A stretch of 64,000 nucleotides of DNA, from contig NZ_CP022364.1 in the NCBI RefSeq assembly GCF_003119115.1, positions 2,370,001-2,434,000 of the forward strand, read 5' to 3'. A program made the translations under genes and the position numbers. Below are positions 1 to 8,900 of the stretch, piece after piece. The first letter of the stretch is position 1, and each line of letters opens with the position of its first letter. This DNA is from Azospirillum sp. TSH58. GTDB taxonomy: Bacteria > Pseudomonadota > Alphaproteobacteria > Azospirillales > Azospirillaceae. The notes under the pieces were generated by a model. It did no database searches. It was not told the DNA's origin and saw only the letters and a list, made by a program, of their open reading frames with translations.

Positions 1-565
1 TGGACCCGGCCTTCGAGGAGGACGGAGCCGTCAGCACGATCCCCCCGCCGGCGAAGCGGTGTCTCGGCGCGGCGGTCGACGGCACGGTGTTGGCCGGACC
101 GTCATCCACTTCCTGAACCTCTTCCTCCCGCGCGTCACGCAGGTGGGGCGACAGGGATCCCAGAAGCGAAAGAAGTTCGTCGCCCACGCTGTCCGGTGCG
201 GCGCGCCACAGCCGCAGCATGCGCGCTTCGCGGCGGCTGATCGAGCTGTCATTGGCCCGGGAGTCGTCCGCCGAGGACGCTTTTCCGCCGGGGGCCTGCG
301 AATCGTCGTAGCAATCGAAGAAGAAACTGATGGGAACGTCAAGAACCAGTCCGAGGCGATACAACGTGCCGGCCGAGATGCGGTTGGAGCCGCGTTCGTA
401 TTTCTGGACCTGCTGAAAGGTCAGGCCAATCGCTTCGCCCAATTTTTCTTGGCTCATGCCCAGCAAGGTCCGGCGCATGCGCACGCGCTGCCCGACATGT
501 GCATCGACCGACCAGGATTCGGGCGATCCGCGTCGCCCTCTTTTGCGCACCGCTGGTTCGCTCAT
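1..565 (-). CDS. XRE/Cro-CI-family HTH regulator, 3' end cut by window edge
   Basis: Read on the minus strand, an open frame starts at the ATG at 565 and reaches the window edge without a stop (188 codons visible). Residues about 25-75 form a helix-turn-helix of the Cro/CI type: RVRMRRTLLGMSQEKLGEAI, then GLTFQQVQKYERGSNRIS and GTLYRLGLVLDVPISFFFD. This arrangement is common in alphaproteobacterial regulators that carry a long C-terminal extension. The extension seen here (SSADDSRANDSSISRREARM, then an acidic stretch) is low-complexity and has no recognised domain. A GGAG lies about ten bases upstream of the ATG, and a TACATATTT stretch further up could be a -10 element. The targets are unknown. 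It is divergent from the chemoreceptor gene, but a regulatory link is only a guess. Confidence 0.85.
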   Translation of the reverse strand, partial: MSEPAVRKRGRRGSPESWSVDAHVGQRVRMRRTLLGMSQEKLGEAIGLTFQQVQKYERGSNRISAGTLYRLGLVLDVPISFFFDCYDDSQAPGGKASSADDSRANDSSISRREARMLRLWRAAPDSVGDELLSLLGSLSPHLRDAREEEVQEVDDGPANTVPSTAAPRHRFAGGGIVLTAPSSSKAGS

Positions 566-1066
566 GGACCCGGAACTCCAATGCTTGCGAATAAATATGT
601 AGGATTTGAGAATGTCGACAAGATTGTTCACACAGAACTTTTCGGCACGCAAGCGGAATCTCTGAAATTACTGCACGCTGGTCATGGTTTGAGCAGATAT
701 GAAGGCATATGGTTTCTCCCGCAGCCTTGCAGCCTCCCTTGCAACCCGGTCTGCTGAAGGCGCTGATTGCGGCGCATTGCCTGCCTCGCGCGTGCCGGTT
801 GCGCACCCGCGCATGGCGTCGATTGGGAAAGGAATGATATTACGGGGTGTGGTCGATGGAGTGAATATTCCAAATTGTGGTGATTTCGTCGTCCCGGGAT
901 GGTGTGGAAACATTTTGCTAATCAAATTCGGATAGGTCGGAGGAAATAGAGTTCGCGCCACAGTCCGCGCTGCGTCCGAAGGGTCGGGCCGGCATGGATG
1001 GTCGGCGGCGATGGTCGGCGGCGACGCTCCCCTGCGCCGCCGGATCGCAATCAAAGGATCAGGTCG
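566..1066. promoter_or_regulatory. Divergent intergenic region, regulator/chemoreceptor
   Basis: About 500 bases between the minus-strand XRE gene and the plus-strand chemoreceptor. No convincing gene is seen. It is AT-richer than its surroundings, especially 570-680 and 835-960, as expected for promoters firing both ways. An AAAGGA Shine-Dalgarno sequence at 1053-1058 precedes the chemoreceptor ATG at 1067. No operator repeat was identified. Confidence 0.5.
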
Positions 1067-3505
1067 ATGCAGACAAGCAGTCTGGCGGGGCGCTTCAAGG
1101 TCGGGACCCGCATTTACTTTGGTTTCCTTGTGGTGTTGCTGCTGCTGGCGGTGGTCGTCGCCATCGGCGTGCGGGGCCTCGGGGTGGCGCGGTCCGGCTT
1201 CGAATCTTACGCGGCGGTGAGCAACCACTCGATCCAGGTCAGCTCCATCGACGCGCAGGTCGCCCAGATGCGCCGCCTCGCCTTGACCTTCAACACCTTC
1301 GGCGACCCGAAGGTGGCGGAGCAGGTCCGCGCCGTCCAGGCGACCCTCGTGAAGGACCTGCGGGGCTCCCTGGATGGAACGACCGGCGAGCGCCGCGCCC
1401 TGCTGGAGCGGATGAACCAGGTCTTCGCCAGCTACGTGGCCGACTTCAACACGCTGGCGGAGCTTCGCCTGCGCCGCGACCGCCTCTACACCGAGCAGCT
1501 CGTCCCGGCGGGAGAGAAGGCGCGCGAGACCGTGTCGCAGCTCGTCTCCACCCTGATCGCCGACGGCGAGCACGAGGCGGCGGCCAACGCCGCCCTCGCG
1601 CAGGAGCAGCTTCTGCTGGCGCGGCTTGCCGCGTCGCGCTTCTTCACCAGCCCGAACGAGTCGATCATCGCGGAAGTGTCGGCCCGTGACGACGCCTTCG
1701 GCGAGGCCATCCGCCGGGCGACCGAGCGGTTGAGCAACCCGGCGCGCCGCGCCGCCGCGCTGGCCGCCGATCAGCTTGCCGACCGCTACGTCTCCCTGTT
1801 CCGCGAGACTGCCGCCGCCATGCTGGAAAACGCCCGGCTGGTCGACGTGATGGGCGCCCGCGGCGTCGAGTTCGCCGACCTTTCCGACCGCACCGTCGCG
1901 ATCGAGGGCAAGGACCGCGACGCCGTGCTGGCCGAAACCACCGGCAGCATGGACCGCACCCTGTCGGCCAACATGACGATCGCGGCCGGCGCCTTCCTGT
2001 TCGGCCTGCTTCTGGCCTGGGCGGTGGCGCGGTCCATCGTCAAGCCGGTGGTGTCGATGACCGAGACGATGACGAACCTCGCCGGCGGCGACCTGACGGT
2101 GACCATCCCGGCGCTCGCCAATCGCGACGAGATCGGCCGGATGGCGCAGGCGGTGCAGGTGTTCAAGGACAACGCCATCCAGAAGAAGGCGATGGACGAG
2201 GCCGAGCGCGAGCGGCTGGAGGCCGAGCGCCGGGCCGACGAGGCGCAGCGCGCCCGCGAGACGGCCATCGGCGAGGAGATCGCCGCGCTGATCGACGGCG
2301 TGTCGAAGGGCGACCTGTCGCGCCGCCTGGAGCTGGCCGGCAAGGACGGCTTCTACCGGACGATGTCGGAAGGCATCAACCGCCTGACCGATACGGTGGA
2401 GGCGGTCATCGCCGACCTCGGCGCGGTGCTCAGCGCGCTCGCCCAGGGCGACCTCAACAAGCGGGTGGAGCGCGATTACCAGGGCGCTTTCCAGACCCTG
2501 AAGACCGACGTCAACACAACCTCCGCCAAGCTGTCGGAGATCGTCGGCCAGATCCTGCGCGCCACCGACGCGATTTCCGGCGCGGCGTCCGAAGTTTCGC
2601 TGGGGTCGAGCGACCTCGCGGAGCGGACGGAGCAGCAGGCATCGTCCCTGGAGGAGACGGCGGCGAGCATGGAGGAGCTGGGGGCGACCGTGCGCTCCAA
2701 CGCCGACAACGCCCAGCGCGCCAACGGCATGGCCGCCGACGCCCGCACCGCCGCGGAATCCGGCGGGACGGTGGCGGATTCGGCGATCGACGCGATGAAG
2801 CGCATCGAGGCGTCGAGCCGCAAGATCACCGACATCATCGGGGTGATCGACGAGATCGCCTTCCAGACCAATCTGCTGGCGCTGAACGCGGCGGTCGAGG
2901 CGGCGCGGGCCGGCGATGCGGGCCGCGGCTTCGCCGTGGTGGCGCAGGAGGTGCGCAACCTTGCCCAGCGCTCCGCCCAGGCCTCCAAGGAGATCAAGGG
3001 GCTGATCCTCGACAGCGACAGCCAGGTGAAGGACGGTGTGGAGCTGGTCAAGAAGGCCGGCGACGCGCTGGAGGGCATCGTGTCGGGCGTCCAGCAGGTC
3101 GCCGGGCTGATCGCCGAGATGGCCTCGGCCTCCTCGGAGCAGGCGGCGGCGCTCGACGAGATCAACGCCACCGTCTCGCAGATGGACGAGATGACCCAGA
3201 AGAACGCCGCGCTCGTCGAGGAGACCACCGCGGCCGCCCAGTCGCTGGCCAACCAGGCGACGGACCTGCGATCCCTGGTCAGCTTCTTCAAGCTGGACGC
3301 CGCGGCCTTCGCGGCGGCCCCCGCCGTCCATCATGGCGGGGCGTCTCCGGCTCTGCGGCGCAGCATCGCCCCGACCAAGCCGGCGCCGGCCAAACCCGCC
3401 GCGCGCAAGGCGGCGGCTCCGGCCCGTCCGGCAGCGGCGGGCAAGGCGGCCTCGGCCACCCTGCAGCGCGCCTCCGCCGACGAGGACGATTGGAAGGAGT
3501 TCTGA
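1067..3505 (+). CDS. Methyl-accepting chemotaxis protein with large periplasmic helical domain
   Basis: An 812-residue transmembrane chemoreceptor. The chosen ATG has AAAGGA eight bases upstream and gives a short cytoplasmic tail before TM1 (about residues 15-37). An all-helical sensor region of about 250 residues follows, a size that fits a helical bimodular (HBM-like) domain. TM2 is at about 300-320 ([20 protein letters not shown]), then a HAMP domain starting at KPVVSM, and a second HAMP-like segment ([19 protein letters not shown]). The kinase-control hairpin contains the signature [20 protein letters not shown]. The protein ends in DDWKEF, which matches the xWxxF tether that docks CheR/CheB in some receptors. 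An Ala/Pro/Lys-rich linker precedes this tail. The ligand is unknown. No che gene lies nearby, so it probably feeds a remote signalling cluster. Confidence 0.95.
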   Translation: MQTSSLAGRFKVGTRIYFGFLVVLLLLAVVVAIGVRGLGVARSGFESYAAVSNHSIQVSSIDAQVAQMRRLALTFNTFGDPKVAEQVRAVQATLVKDLRGSLDGTTGERRALLERMNQVFASYVADFNTLAELRLRRDRLYTEQLVPAGEKARETVSQLVSTLIADGEHEAAANAALAQEQLLLARLAASRFFTSPNESIIAEVSARDDAFGEAIRRATERLSNPARRAAALAADQLADRYVSLFRETAAAMLENARLVDVMGARGVEFADLSDRTVAIEGKDRDAVLAETTGSMDRTLSANMTIAAGAFLFGLLLAWAVARSIVKPVVSMTETMTNLAGGDLTVTIPALANRDEIGRMAQAVQVFKDNAIQKKAMDEAERERLEAERRADEAQRARETAIGEEIAALIDGVSKGDLSRRLELAGKDGFYRTMSEGINRLTDTVEAVIADLGAVLSALAQGDLNKRVERDYQGAFQTLKTDVNTTSAKLSEIVGQILRATDAISGAASEVSLGSSDLAERTEQQASSLEETAASMEELGATVRSNADNAQRANGMAADARTAAESGGTVADSAIDAMKRIEASSRKITDIIGVIDEIAFQTNLLALNAAVEAARAGDAGRGFAVVAQEVRNLAQRSAQASKEIKGLILDSDSQVKDGVELVKKAGDALEGIVSGVQQVAGLIAEMASASSEQAAALDEINATVSQMDEMTQKNAALVEETTAAAQSLANQATDLRSLVSFFKLDAAAFAAAPAVHHGGASPALRRSIAPTKPAPAKPAARKAAAPARPAAAGKAASATLQRASADEDDWKEF

Positions 3506-3622
3506 TAAGGGGTTCCGATTGGGGGCACGCTGAAGAATGCGTGCGATGGAAAGGGCGGCGCGGACGTTTGTCAGGGTAGGCCATCACACCGGCCTCCTTC
3601 ACCAACCGGGAGTGACGAACCC

Positions 3623-3985
3623 ATGACCGCGCGCCGCCTCATCCCCGTAAGTCTCATGGTGCCCCTGTTCCTTGCCGGCGCCCTGTGGGCGGTGCCGGCG
3701 GGCGCCGCCGACACGCCGCCCCCGCCCGGCGCCACTCCGCCGGCTCCCGGCGCGCCCAGCACGCCGGGCGAGCAGGCCCGCCAGGGCGTGGAACTGCTGA
3801 TGAAGGCGCTGGAGGGGTGGGTGCGGCAGGTGCCGATGTTCGCTCCCCCCGAAGTCACCCCGGAGGGCGACATCGTCATCCGCCGGCTCGACCGGTCCCG
3901 CCCGGCACCCCCCAATCCAGGACCGGCCGAACCCACGCCGCCGAGGTCCGATCCCCCGGTGCCCAACGCCCCGACCGATCTGTAG
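3623..3985 (+). CDS. Small secreted proline-rich protein, conserved hypothetical
   Basis: 120 residues with a clear signal peptide (MTARRLIPVSLMVPLFLAGALWAVPAGAA) and likely cleavage after AGAA. The mature protein has a Pro-rich start, a helical segment (GEQARQGVELLMKALEGWVRQV) and the core PEVTPEGDIVIRR, followed by a second Pro-rich tail. From memory, the PEVTPEGDI(I/V)IRR core recurs in small exported alphaproteobacterial proteins of unknown function, so this looks like a real conserved family rather than a chance frame. GGGAG lies upstream of the ATG. It is followed by a convergent gene and by a pair of CtrA-type boxes. No function is assigned. Confidence 0.75.
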   Translation: MTARRLIPVSLMVPLFLAGALWAVPAGAADTPPPPGATPPAPGAPSTPGEQARQGVELLMKALEGWVRQVPMFAPPEVTPEGDIVIRRLDRSRPAPPNPGPAEPTPPRSDPPVPNAPTDL

Positions 3986-4066
3986 GGCGAAGCCGGAAGC
4001 CCGATACGTCCTGTCACGCAGCGCTCTGGCGGGGATGGCGGCGTATCGCGGGAGGCCTGAACAGGC

Positions 4067-4104
4067 TTAACGCTTCCTTAAATCATAGTTAATAGTGGGT
4101 TAAC
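4067..4104. promoter_or_regulatory. Two tandem CtrA-type boxes (TTAA-N7-TTAA)
   Basis: TTAA at 4067-4070 and 4078-4081 are separated by seven bases. TTAA at 4089-4092 and TTAAC at 4100-4104 are again separated by seven. Both match the binding pattern of the alphaproteobacterial cell-cycle regulator CtrA, and the two boxes start 22 bases apart. They sit in the 195-base gap between two genes that converge, so neither neighbour has its start here. No other feature was found in 3986-4180 apart from GC-rich inverted repeats (GGGCCG at 4135, CGGCCC at 4161) that could end a transcript. Confidence 0.5.
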
Positions 4105-4180
4105 GACCGTTCGTGGGCCGAACAGGGGCCGCGAGGGCCGGGCTGCGTGACGCGCTGTATCGGCCCTTCCGCTCCGCCGG

Positions 4181-4732
4181 TCAGCCGGCGTGCCAGGGGC
4201 CTCCCGGACGGGCGAAGCCTTCCACATGATCGCGCAGCTTCTGGATTTGCGACGGGGTGAGGGAGAGGCCGAGCCGTGCGGCGAAGGCGGCGGCCAAGGC
4301 GCCGCGCGTCGGGCGTTCCCCCCGGCCCGACAGGGCGCGGTACAGCTCGAACGCCGCGGCGTAGCGCCGCAACGCCTCCGGACGGCGGCGCAACTGGGCC
4401 GCCTGCGGGGTGGCGGTCGCCTCCAGATGGGCTTCCAGACGGCGCAGGGCGTCCGCCGCCGTCAGGGCGGGCAGGGGAATGGGCGGCTCCGGCTCCCGTT
4501 CGGGCCGGCCGATGGCCGCCTTGGCGCGGTGCCGCCGCTGGCGCAGCCGGTCGTCGTTGCGCAGGCGCTCCGCATAGGCGGGATCGCTGCGCCGCCGCTC
4601 GGTGCGGGCGCGGTTGGCGCGGGCGTTGCGCTCCTCCCGGTCCGCGCGGCTCTGCGGATCGCTGAGAAGGAAGGCGAGCTCCTCCGCCGTCAGGCGCAGG
4701 GAGTCGGTGTCGGGGTCGTTTTCGGCAGCCAT
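4181..4732 (-). CDS. Hypothetical arginine-rich protein
   Basis: 183 residues from the ATG at 4732; an in-frame start 14 codons upstream is also possible. The N-terminal third is acidic then strongly charged (DREERNARANRARTERRRSD, then AYAERLRNDDRLRQRRHRAK), predicted helical. The C-terminal part (ALRRYAAAFELYRALSGRGE, then AAAFAARLGLSLTPSQIQKL) looks like a small helical domain. There is no signal peptide or membrane segment. I do not recognise the family. It is convergent with the small secreted protein and lies just downstream of the CDF transporter on the same strand, 70 bases apart, so it may share that transcript. Confidence 0.55.
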   Translation of the reverse strand: MAAENDPDTDSLRLTAEELAFLLSDPQSRADREERNARANRARTERRRSDPAYAERLRNDDRLRQRRHRAKAAIGRPEREPEPPIPLPALTAADALRRLEAHLEATATPQAAQLRRRPEALRRYAAAFELYRALSGRGERPTRGALAAAFAARLGLSLTPSQIQKLRDHVEGFARPGGPWHAG

Positions 4733-4802
4733 GCCGAAAGCAACGTTTCCGGCGCGGTGATCGATCCATACCACCGAAGAAGGTCACAGACGGTGAGGCC
4801 CG

Positions 4803-5822
4803 TCAGGCCGCGTGGTGCATCTCCCGGCCGTCCGGGCAGGGGCCGGTCTCCACCTGAACCGTGGCGTGGCCGATGCCGAAGCGTCCGCGCAGGGTCTTGA
4901 CAAGATCGCGCAGCACCGCGTCGCGGTCGGTTCCCGGCGGCACCACGGCGTGCATGGTCAGCAGCGGCCGCTCCGCCGTCAGGGACCAGACATGGACGTG
5001 ATGGATGTCGGTGACCGCTGGCACCGCCTCGTGCAGGGCGCTGCGCAGTTCGTCCACATCGATGCCGACCGGCGTGCCCTCCACCAGGATGTGGGCGCTC
5101 TGCCGCACCACCTCCCAGGCGCCGCGCAGGATCAGCAGGGCGACCAGCACCGAGAGGATGGGGTCGATGGGCGTCCAGCCGGTCGCCAGGATGATGCCCG
5201 CCGCCGCCACCGCCGCCACCGAGCCCAGCAGGTCGCCCAGCACATGCAGGGCGGCGCCGCGGACGTTCAGGTTCTCCCGGTCGCCGCGGTGCAGGATGTA
5301 GAAGCCGGCGAGGTTGCCCAGCCCGCCCAGCACCGCCACCGCCATCATGGTGCCGCCCAGGACCGGCTGGGGCTCCATCAGCCGCTGCGCCGCCTCCCAC
5401 AGAATCCAGGCGGACAGCAGGAAAAGGCTGAGGCCGTTGACGAAGGCGGCGAGGACCTGGAGCCGGTGGTAGCCGAAGCTGCGCCGCCGGTCGGACGGGC
5501 GCCGCCCCAGCCGGAAGGCCAGCCAGGCCAGCGCCAGCGCCGCCGCGTCGGTCAGCATGTGCCCGGCGTCGGCCAGCAGGGCGAGCGACCCCGACAGGAC
5601 GCCGCCCACCACCTCCACCACCATCAGGCCGGCGGTCATCAGCAGGACCAGCAGGATCCGCCGCTCGCTGTCGGCCGTCACCCTCGCGGTGTGGGAATGC
5701 CCGTGGCTGTGGCTGTGGCCGTGGTCATGTCCATGCTCATGCCCGTGGTCATGGCCATCCTCATGGTCATGATGATCGTGATCGTGGTGCTGGGCACCGT
5801 GCCCCTGCGGTCCCTGCGTCAC
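4803..5822 (-). CDS. Cation diffusion facilitator (CzcD/ZitB-type metal exporter)
   Basis: 339-residue inner-membrane divalent-metal/proton antiporter, most likely for Zn(II) and related ions. The start is a GTG with GAGGAGG eight bases upstream. Residues 7-45 are a very His/Asp/Gly-rich cytoplasmic tail (HDHDHHDHEDGHDHGHEHGH and more), a typical metal-buffering extension. Six membrane segments follow. TM2 carries HMLTD and TM5 carries HVLGD, the paired HxxxD sites that bind the transported metal. The C-terminal cytoplasmic domain (VDELRSALHEAVPAVTDIHH, then VHVWSLTAERPLLTMHAVV) is the usual ferredoxin-like dimerisation domain. No metal-sensor gene is adjacent. It is divergent from the dynamin-family GTPase. 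Confidence 0.93.
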   Translation of the reverse strand: MTQGPQGHGAQHHDHDHHDHEDGHDHGHEHGHDHGHSHSHGHSHTARVTADSERRILLVLLMTAGLMVVEVVGGVLSGSLALLADAGHMLTDAAALALAWLAFRLGRRPSDRRRSFGYHRLQVLAAFVNGLSLFLLSAWILWEAAQRLMEPQPVLGGTMMAVAVLGGLGNLAGFYILHRGDRENLNVRGAALHVLGDLLGSVAAVAAAGIILATGWTPIDPILSVLVALLILRGAWEVVRQSAHILVEGTPVGIDVDELRSALHEAVPAVTDIHHVHVWSLTAERPLLTMHAVVPPGTDRDAVLRDLVKTLRGRFGIGHATVQVETGPCPDGREMHHAA

Positions 5823-6008
5823 TGGCCTGCCTCCTCGCGGTCATGCTTGGAATCGGACGACGGGGTCAAGATAGGGCCGATGCTGCGCCGCCGTCACGGC
5901 GTTTCCGGTCACCGCGATTTCGCTGTCCATCGCAACGGCCCCTCGTGCTAGAGAATGCCTCCGACACGAGACGTCACCCATTTCACAGCAGACGGGACCC
6001 GGCCGGCC

Positions 6009-7472
6009 ATGACCCCCAGGCAAGCCCTCCAGCAGCGCCTCGCCGCCCTGGACGCGCATCTCCGCGCGGAAAACCCGAACCTCCTCCCGGTCATCCCGAC
6101 CTTCCGCAGTTTCGACCGTGTCCTGGTCCGGCTGGGCCTGCTGGGGCCGCACGAGTCGCTGACCACGCGCATTCCCTGGTGGCCGATGATCGCGGTGCTG
6201 GGTACCTTCTCGGCGGGCAAATCCACCTTCCTCAACGGCTATCTCGGCGCGCCGCTGCAGAACACCGGCAACCAGGCGGTGGACGACAAGTTCACGGTGA
6301 TCTGCCACGGGCCGGAAACCCGGCGGGAGGCGCTGCCGGGCACCGCGCTGAACGCCGACCCGCGCTTCCCCTTCTACCGGATCGCCGACGAGATCGAGAA
6401 GGTCGCGGCGGGCGAGGGCAAGCGCATCGACAATTACCTGCAGCTCAAGACGCTGTCCGGCGACCGGGCGCGCGGCAAGATCTTCATCGACTCGCCGGGC
6501 TTCGACGCCGACGACCAGCGCCGCTCGGTGCTGCGGCTGGTCGACCACATCGTCGAGCTGTCCGACCTCGTGCTGGTCTTCTTCGACGGGCGCCACCCGG
6601 AACCGGGGGCGATGCAGGACACGCTGAAGCATCTGGTGGCGAAGACGGTGGACCGCGCCGACGCGCGCAAGGTCTGCTACATCCTGAACCAGATCGACAC
6701 GACGGCGAAGGAAGACAATCTGGAGGCGGTGTTCGGCGCGTGGCAGCGCGCCATCGCCCAGGCCGGCCTGGTGTCGGGCCGCTTCTACGCGCTCTACGAC
6801 AGCAAGTCGGCGGTCGCCATCGCCGACGACGCCGTGCGCGCCCGCTACGAGGCGCGGCGCGACGCCGACCTCGCCGAACTCCAGGTGCGCATCAACGAGG
6901 TGGAGGTCGCCCGCGCCTACCGCATCGTCGGCATGATCGACAGCCTCGTGAAGGAGCTGAAGGGCGAGATCGTCCCGCAGCTCGCCGCGGCGATGAAGCG
7001 CTGGCGCAAGCTGGTGCTGATCGGCGACGCGGTGTGGCTGGCCCTGCTCGCCCTGCTGTTCGGCGGGATCGCCAGCCTCGCCGGCGGGGACACGGTGTCG
7101 GCCTTCCTCACCTGGCTGACCCAGTCGCAGCCGGCCTGGGCCGGCGGACTGCCGGTCGGGGTGCTGGCGGCGCTGGTGGTGCTGGGCGGCCTGTTCGGCG
7201 CCGGCCACTTCTGGCTGCGCTCCTTCATGGCCCGCCGGGTCGCCCGCAGCCTGCCGGAGCGCTACGGCGACGTGGACCTGAACCTGCAGCAGGGCTTCCT
7301 GCGCAACACCCGCTTCTTCCGCTCGATCTTCCGTAAGAAGCCGGTCGGCTGGAGCGGCGGCGCCGAGAAGCGCATCTTCTCCATCCGCGAGGCGGTGGCG
7401 GAGCATGTCCAGCGCATCAACGACCTGTTCACCGACCCCGCCGGGCGGCGCAACCGCGCCCCGGCGGAGTGA
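6009..7472 (+). CDS. Dynamin-family GTPase, membrane-associated
   Basis: About 487 residues from the ATG at 6009; an in-frame ATG at 5955 would add 18. The G domain has a P-loop GTFSAGKST (residues about 60-68), a switch-2 DSPGF and a G4-like NQID. This layout resembles bacterial dynamin/EHD-like proteins. The C-terminal half holds a helical region and two hydrophobic segments (LVLIGDAVWLALLALLFGGI and AGGLPVGVLAALVVLGGLFG) separated by a short loop, so it is probably inserted into the inner membrane. Bacterial dynamin-like proteins remodel or protect membranes; the role here is unknown. It is followed at 35 bases by a periplasmic binding protein on the same strand. Confidence 0.8.
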   Translation: MTPRQALQQRLAALDAHLRAENPNLLPVIPTFRSFDRVLVRLGLLGPHESLTTRIPWWPMIAVLGTFSAGKSTFLNGYLGAPLQNTGNQAVDDKFTVICHGPETRREALPGTALNADPRFPFYRIADEIEKVAAGEGKRIDNYLQLKTLSGDRARGKIFIDSPGFDADDQRRSVLRLVDHIVELSDLVLVFFDGRHPEPGAMQDTLKHLVAKTVDRADARKVCYILNQIDTTAKEDNLEAVFGAWQRAIAQAGLVSGRFYALYDSKSAVAIADDAVRARYEARRDADLAELQVRINEVEVARAYRIVGMIDSLVKELKGEIVPQLAAAMKRWRKLVLIGDAVWLALLALLFGGIASLAGGDTVSAFLTWLTQSQPAWAGGLPVGVLAALVVLGGLFGAGHFWLRSFMARRVARSLPERYGDVDLNLQQGFLRNTRFFRSIFRKKPVGWSGGAEKRIFSIREAVAEHVQRINDLFTDPAGRRNRAPAE

Positions 7473-7507
7473 TCGGGCGGCGGCGCGAGAGGGAAGGGAG
7501 GCCGGCC

Positions 7508-8302
7508 ATGGTGGGGCGGCGGGGGCTTCTGGCCATGCTCCTGCTGCTGGCGGCGCTCGGTCCCGTCCGGGCGGCGACGCCCGACTCGGCCCCAATCGCC
7601 TCCGCCCCGCTCGGCTCAGCCCTGCATCTCGTCACCGGCAACGATTTCGCGCCCTTCACCGGGGAGGATCTGCCGGAGGGCGGCCTGCTGACCGAGATCG
7701 TGCGCCGCGCCTTCGACGAGGTGGGGCTGCGCTACGGGGTGCGCTTCATGCCCTGGCGCCGCGGCTACGACGGCGTGCTGGCGGGCAAGTTCCTCGGCAC
7801 CTTCCCCTATGTCCGCACGCCGGACCGCGAGATGGAGATGCTGTTCTCCGACCCGCTGCTGGAGGTGCGGCAACTCGTCTACCTGTCCGCCCACAGCGGC
7901 ATGGTGTTCCGCAAGCCGGAGGATTTCCGGGGCCGCACGGTCTGCGCGCCGGTCGGCTACGCCCTGCCGCCGGAACTGGCGGCGCTGGCCGCGGCGGGCG
8001 CGCTGACCCGGGAAAGCCCGGCGGATCTGCCGGCCTGCGTGCGGATGGCCGCCTCGGGCCGGGTGGACGCCTTCGTCATCGACGAGTTCACCGGGCGGAG
8101 CGCCGTGGCCAAGGCGATGATGGGCGACGAGATCCGCGTCGCCCCCTTGCCCTACGCCCGCGCCGGGCAGCACCTGATTCTCTCCCGTTCGCTGCCGGAG
8201 GCGGCGGCGATCCTGGCGGCTTTCAACGCCGGATTGAGAAAGCTGAAGGACGGCGGGGCCTTCGAGGAGATCCTGCGCCGCCACCTGTCCGCCGCGCCGT
8301 GA
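7508..8302 (+). CDS. Periplasmic amino-acid-type solute-binding protein
   Basis: 264 residues from the ATG at 7508, preceded by GGGAAGGGAG; a GTG at 7469 that overlaps the previous stop is less likely. A Sec signal peptide (GRRGLLAMLLLLAALGPVRA) precedes an SBP_bac_3-type fold: LVTGNDFAPFTGEDLPEGGL, EIVRRAFDEVGLRY, PWRRGYDGVL, and YLSAHSGMVFRKPEDFRGRT. Such stand-alone proteins are either transporter receptors or orphans. No permease or ATPase is next to it, so its partner is elsewhere or it has another sensing role. The ligand cannot be read from the sequence. Confidence 0.85.
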   Translation: MVGRRGLLAMLLLLAALGPVRAATPDSAPIASAPLGSALHLVTGNDFAPFTGEDLPEGGLLTEIVRRAFDEVGLRYGVRFMPWRRGYDGVLAGKFLGTFPYVRTPDREMEMLFSDPLLEVRQLVYLSAHSGMVFRKPEDFRGRTVCAPVGYALPPELAALAAAGALTRESPADLPACVRMAASGRVDAFVIDEFTGRSAVAKAMMGDEIRVAPLPYARAGQHLILSRSLPEAAAILAAFNAGLRKLKDGGAFEEILRRHLSAAP

Positions 8303-8364
8303 GGCATTTGGCGTCGAAGGGGGCAGAACACGCCGAATGGGCGTAACGTTTGCGCCATGCGGCA

Positions 8365-8392
8365 TTGCCAGCGCGACGCAAAGTGCTATAAA
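8365..8392 (+). promoter_or_regulatory. Predicted sigma-70 promoter for aroQ-accB-accC
   Basis: TTGCCA at 8365-8370 and TATAAA at 8387-8392 with a 16-base spacer, 35 bases upstream of the aroQ start. This is one of the best promoter matches in the window. Confidence 0.6.
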
Positions 8393-8427
8393 CGCGCGGA
8401 CTCGATCTTGGAAAAGGGGCGTGGCCC

Positions 8428-8877
8428 GTGGCCATCGACGCTTCCGTTCTGGTCCTGAACGGACCGAACCTGAACATGCTGGGCGTGCGCGAACCGCATA
8501 TCTATGGCTCCATGACGCTCGACGACCTGGAAGGCGCGTGCCAGGAACGCGCCGAACAGCTCGGGCTGGCCATCGATTTCCGGCAGTCGAACCACGAGGG
8601 CGAACTCGTTTCCTGGATTCAGCAGGCGCGGACGGAGCATGACGGCATCGTCATCAACGCCGGCGCCTACAGCCACACCTCCGTCGCCATCATGGACGCG
8701 CTGATCCTGTCCGAGCTGCCGATCGTCGAGGTGCATCTCTCCAACATCTACAAGCGTGAGGCCATCCGCCACCACTCGCACATTTCCGCGGTGGCCAAGG
8801 GGATGATCTGCGGCTTCGGCCCTCACGGGTATCTGCTGGCGCTGGACGCCATGGCGAATATCCTCGAGCGCGACTAA
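8428..8877 (+). CDS. aroQ: 3-dehydroquinate dehydratase, type II
   Basis: 149 residues; catalyses 3-dehydroquinate to 3-dehydroshikimate, the third step of the shikimate pathway. Class II features are all present: the N-terminal LNGPNLNMLGVREPHIYG with the catalytic Tyr in YG, the lid Arg in VREP, the NAGAYSHTSVAI block, and EVHLSNIYKREAIRHHS with the catalytic His region. The start is a GTG with AAAAGGGG upstream. It begins the aroQ-accB-accC transcription unit, 23 bases before accB, a gene order widely conserved in alphaproteobacteria. Confidence 0.97.
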   Translation: MAIDASVLVLNGPNLNMLGVREPHIYGSMTLDDLEGACQERAEQLGLAIDFRQSNHEGELVSWIQQARTEHDGIVINAGAYSHTSVAIMDALILSELPIVEVHLSNIYKREAIRHHSHISAVAKGMICGFGPHGYLLALDAMANILERD

Positions 8878-8900
8878 GGAACACGGGAAAAACGAACACC

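Noticed and set aside
699..935. A 78-codon plus-strand frame upstream of the chemoreceptor
   Set aside because: No ribosome-binding site, no recognisable domain, and it lies in an AT-rich stretch expected to hold promoters.
668..3334. An 888-codon minus-strand open frame
   Set aside because: It is antisense to the chemoreceptor and composed of Arg/His/Leu-rich sequence typical of the shadow frame of a GC-rich gene.
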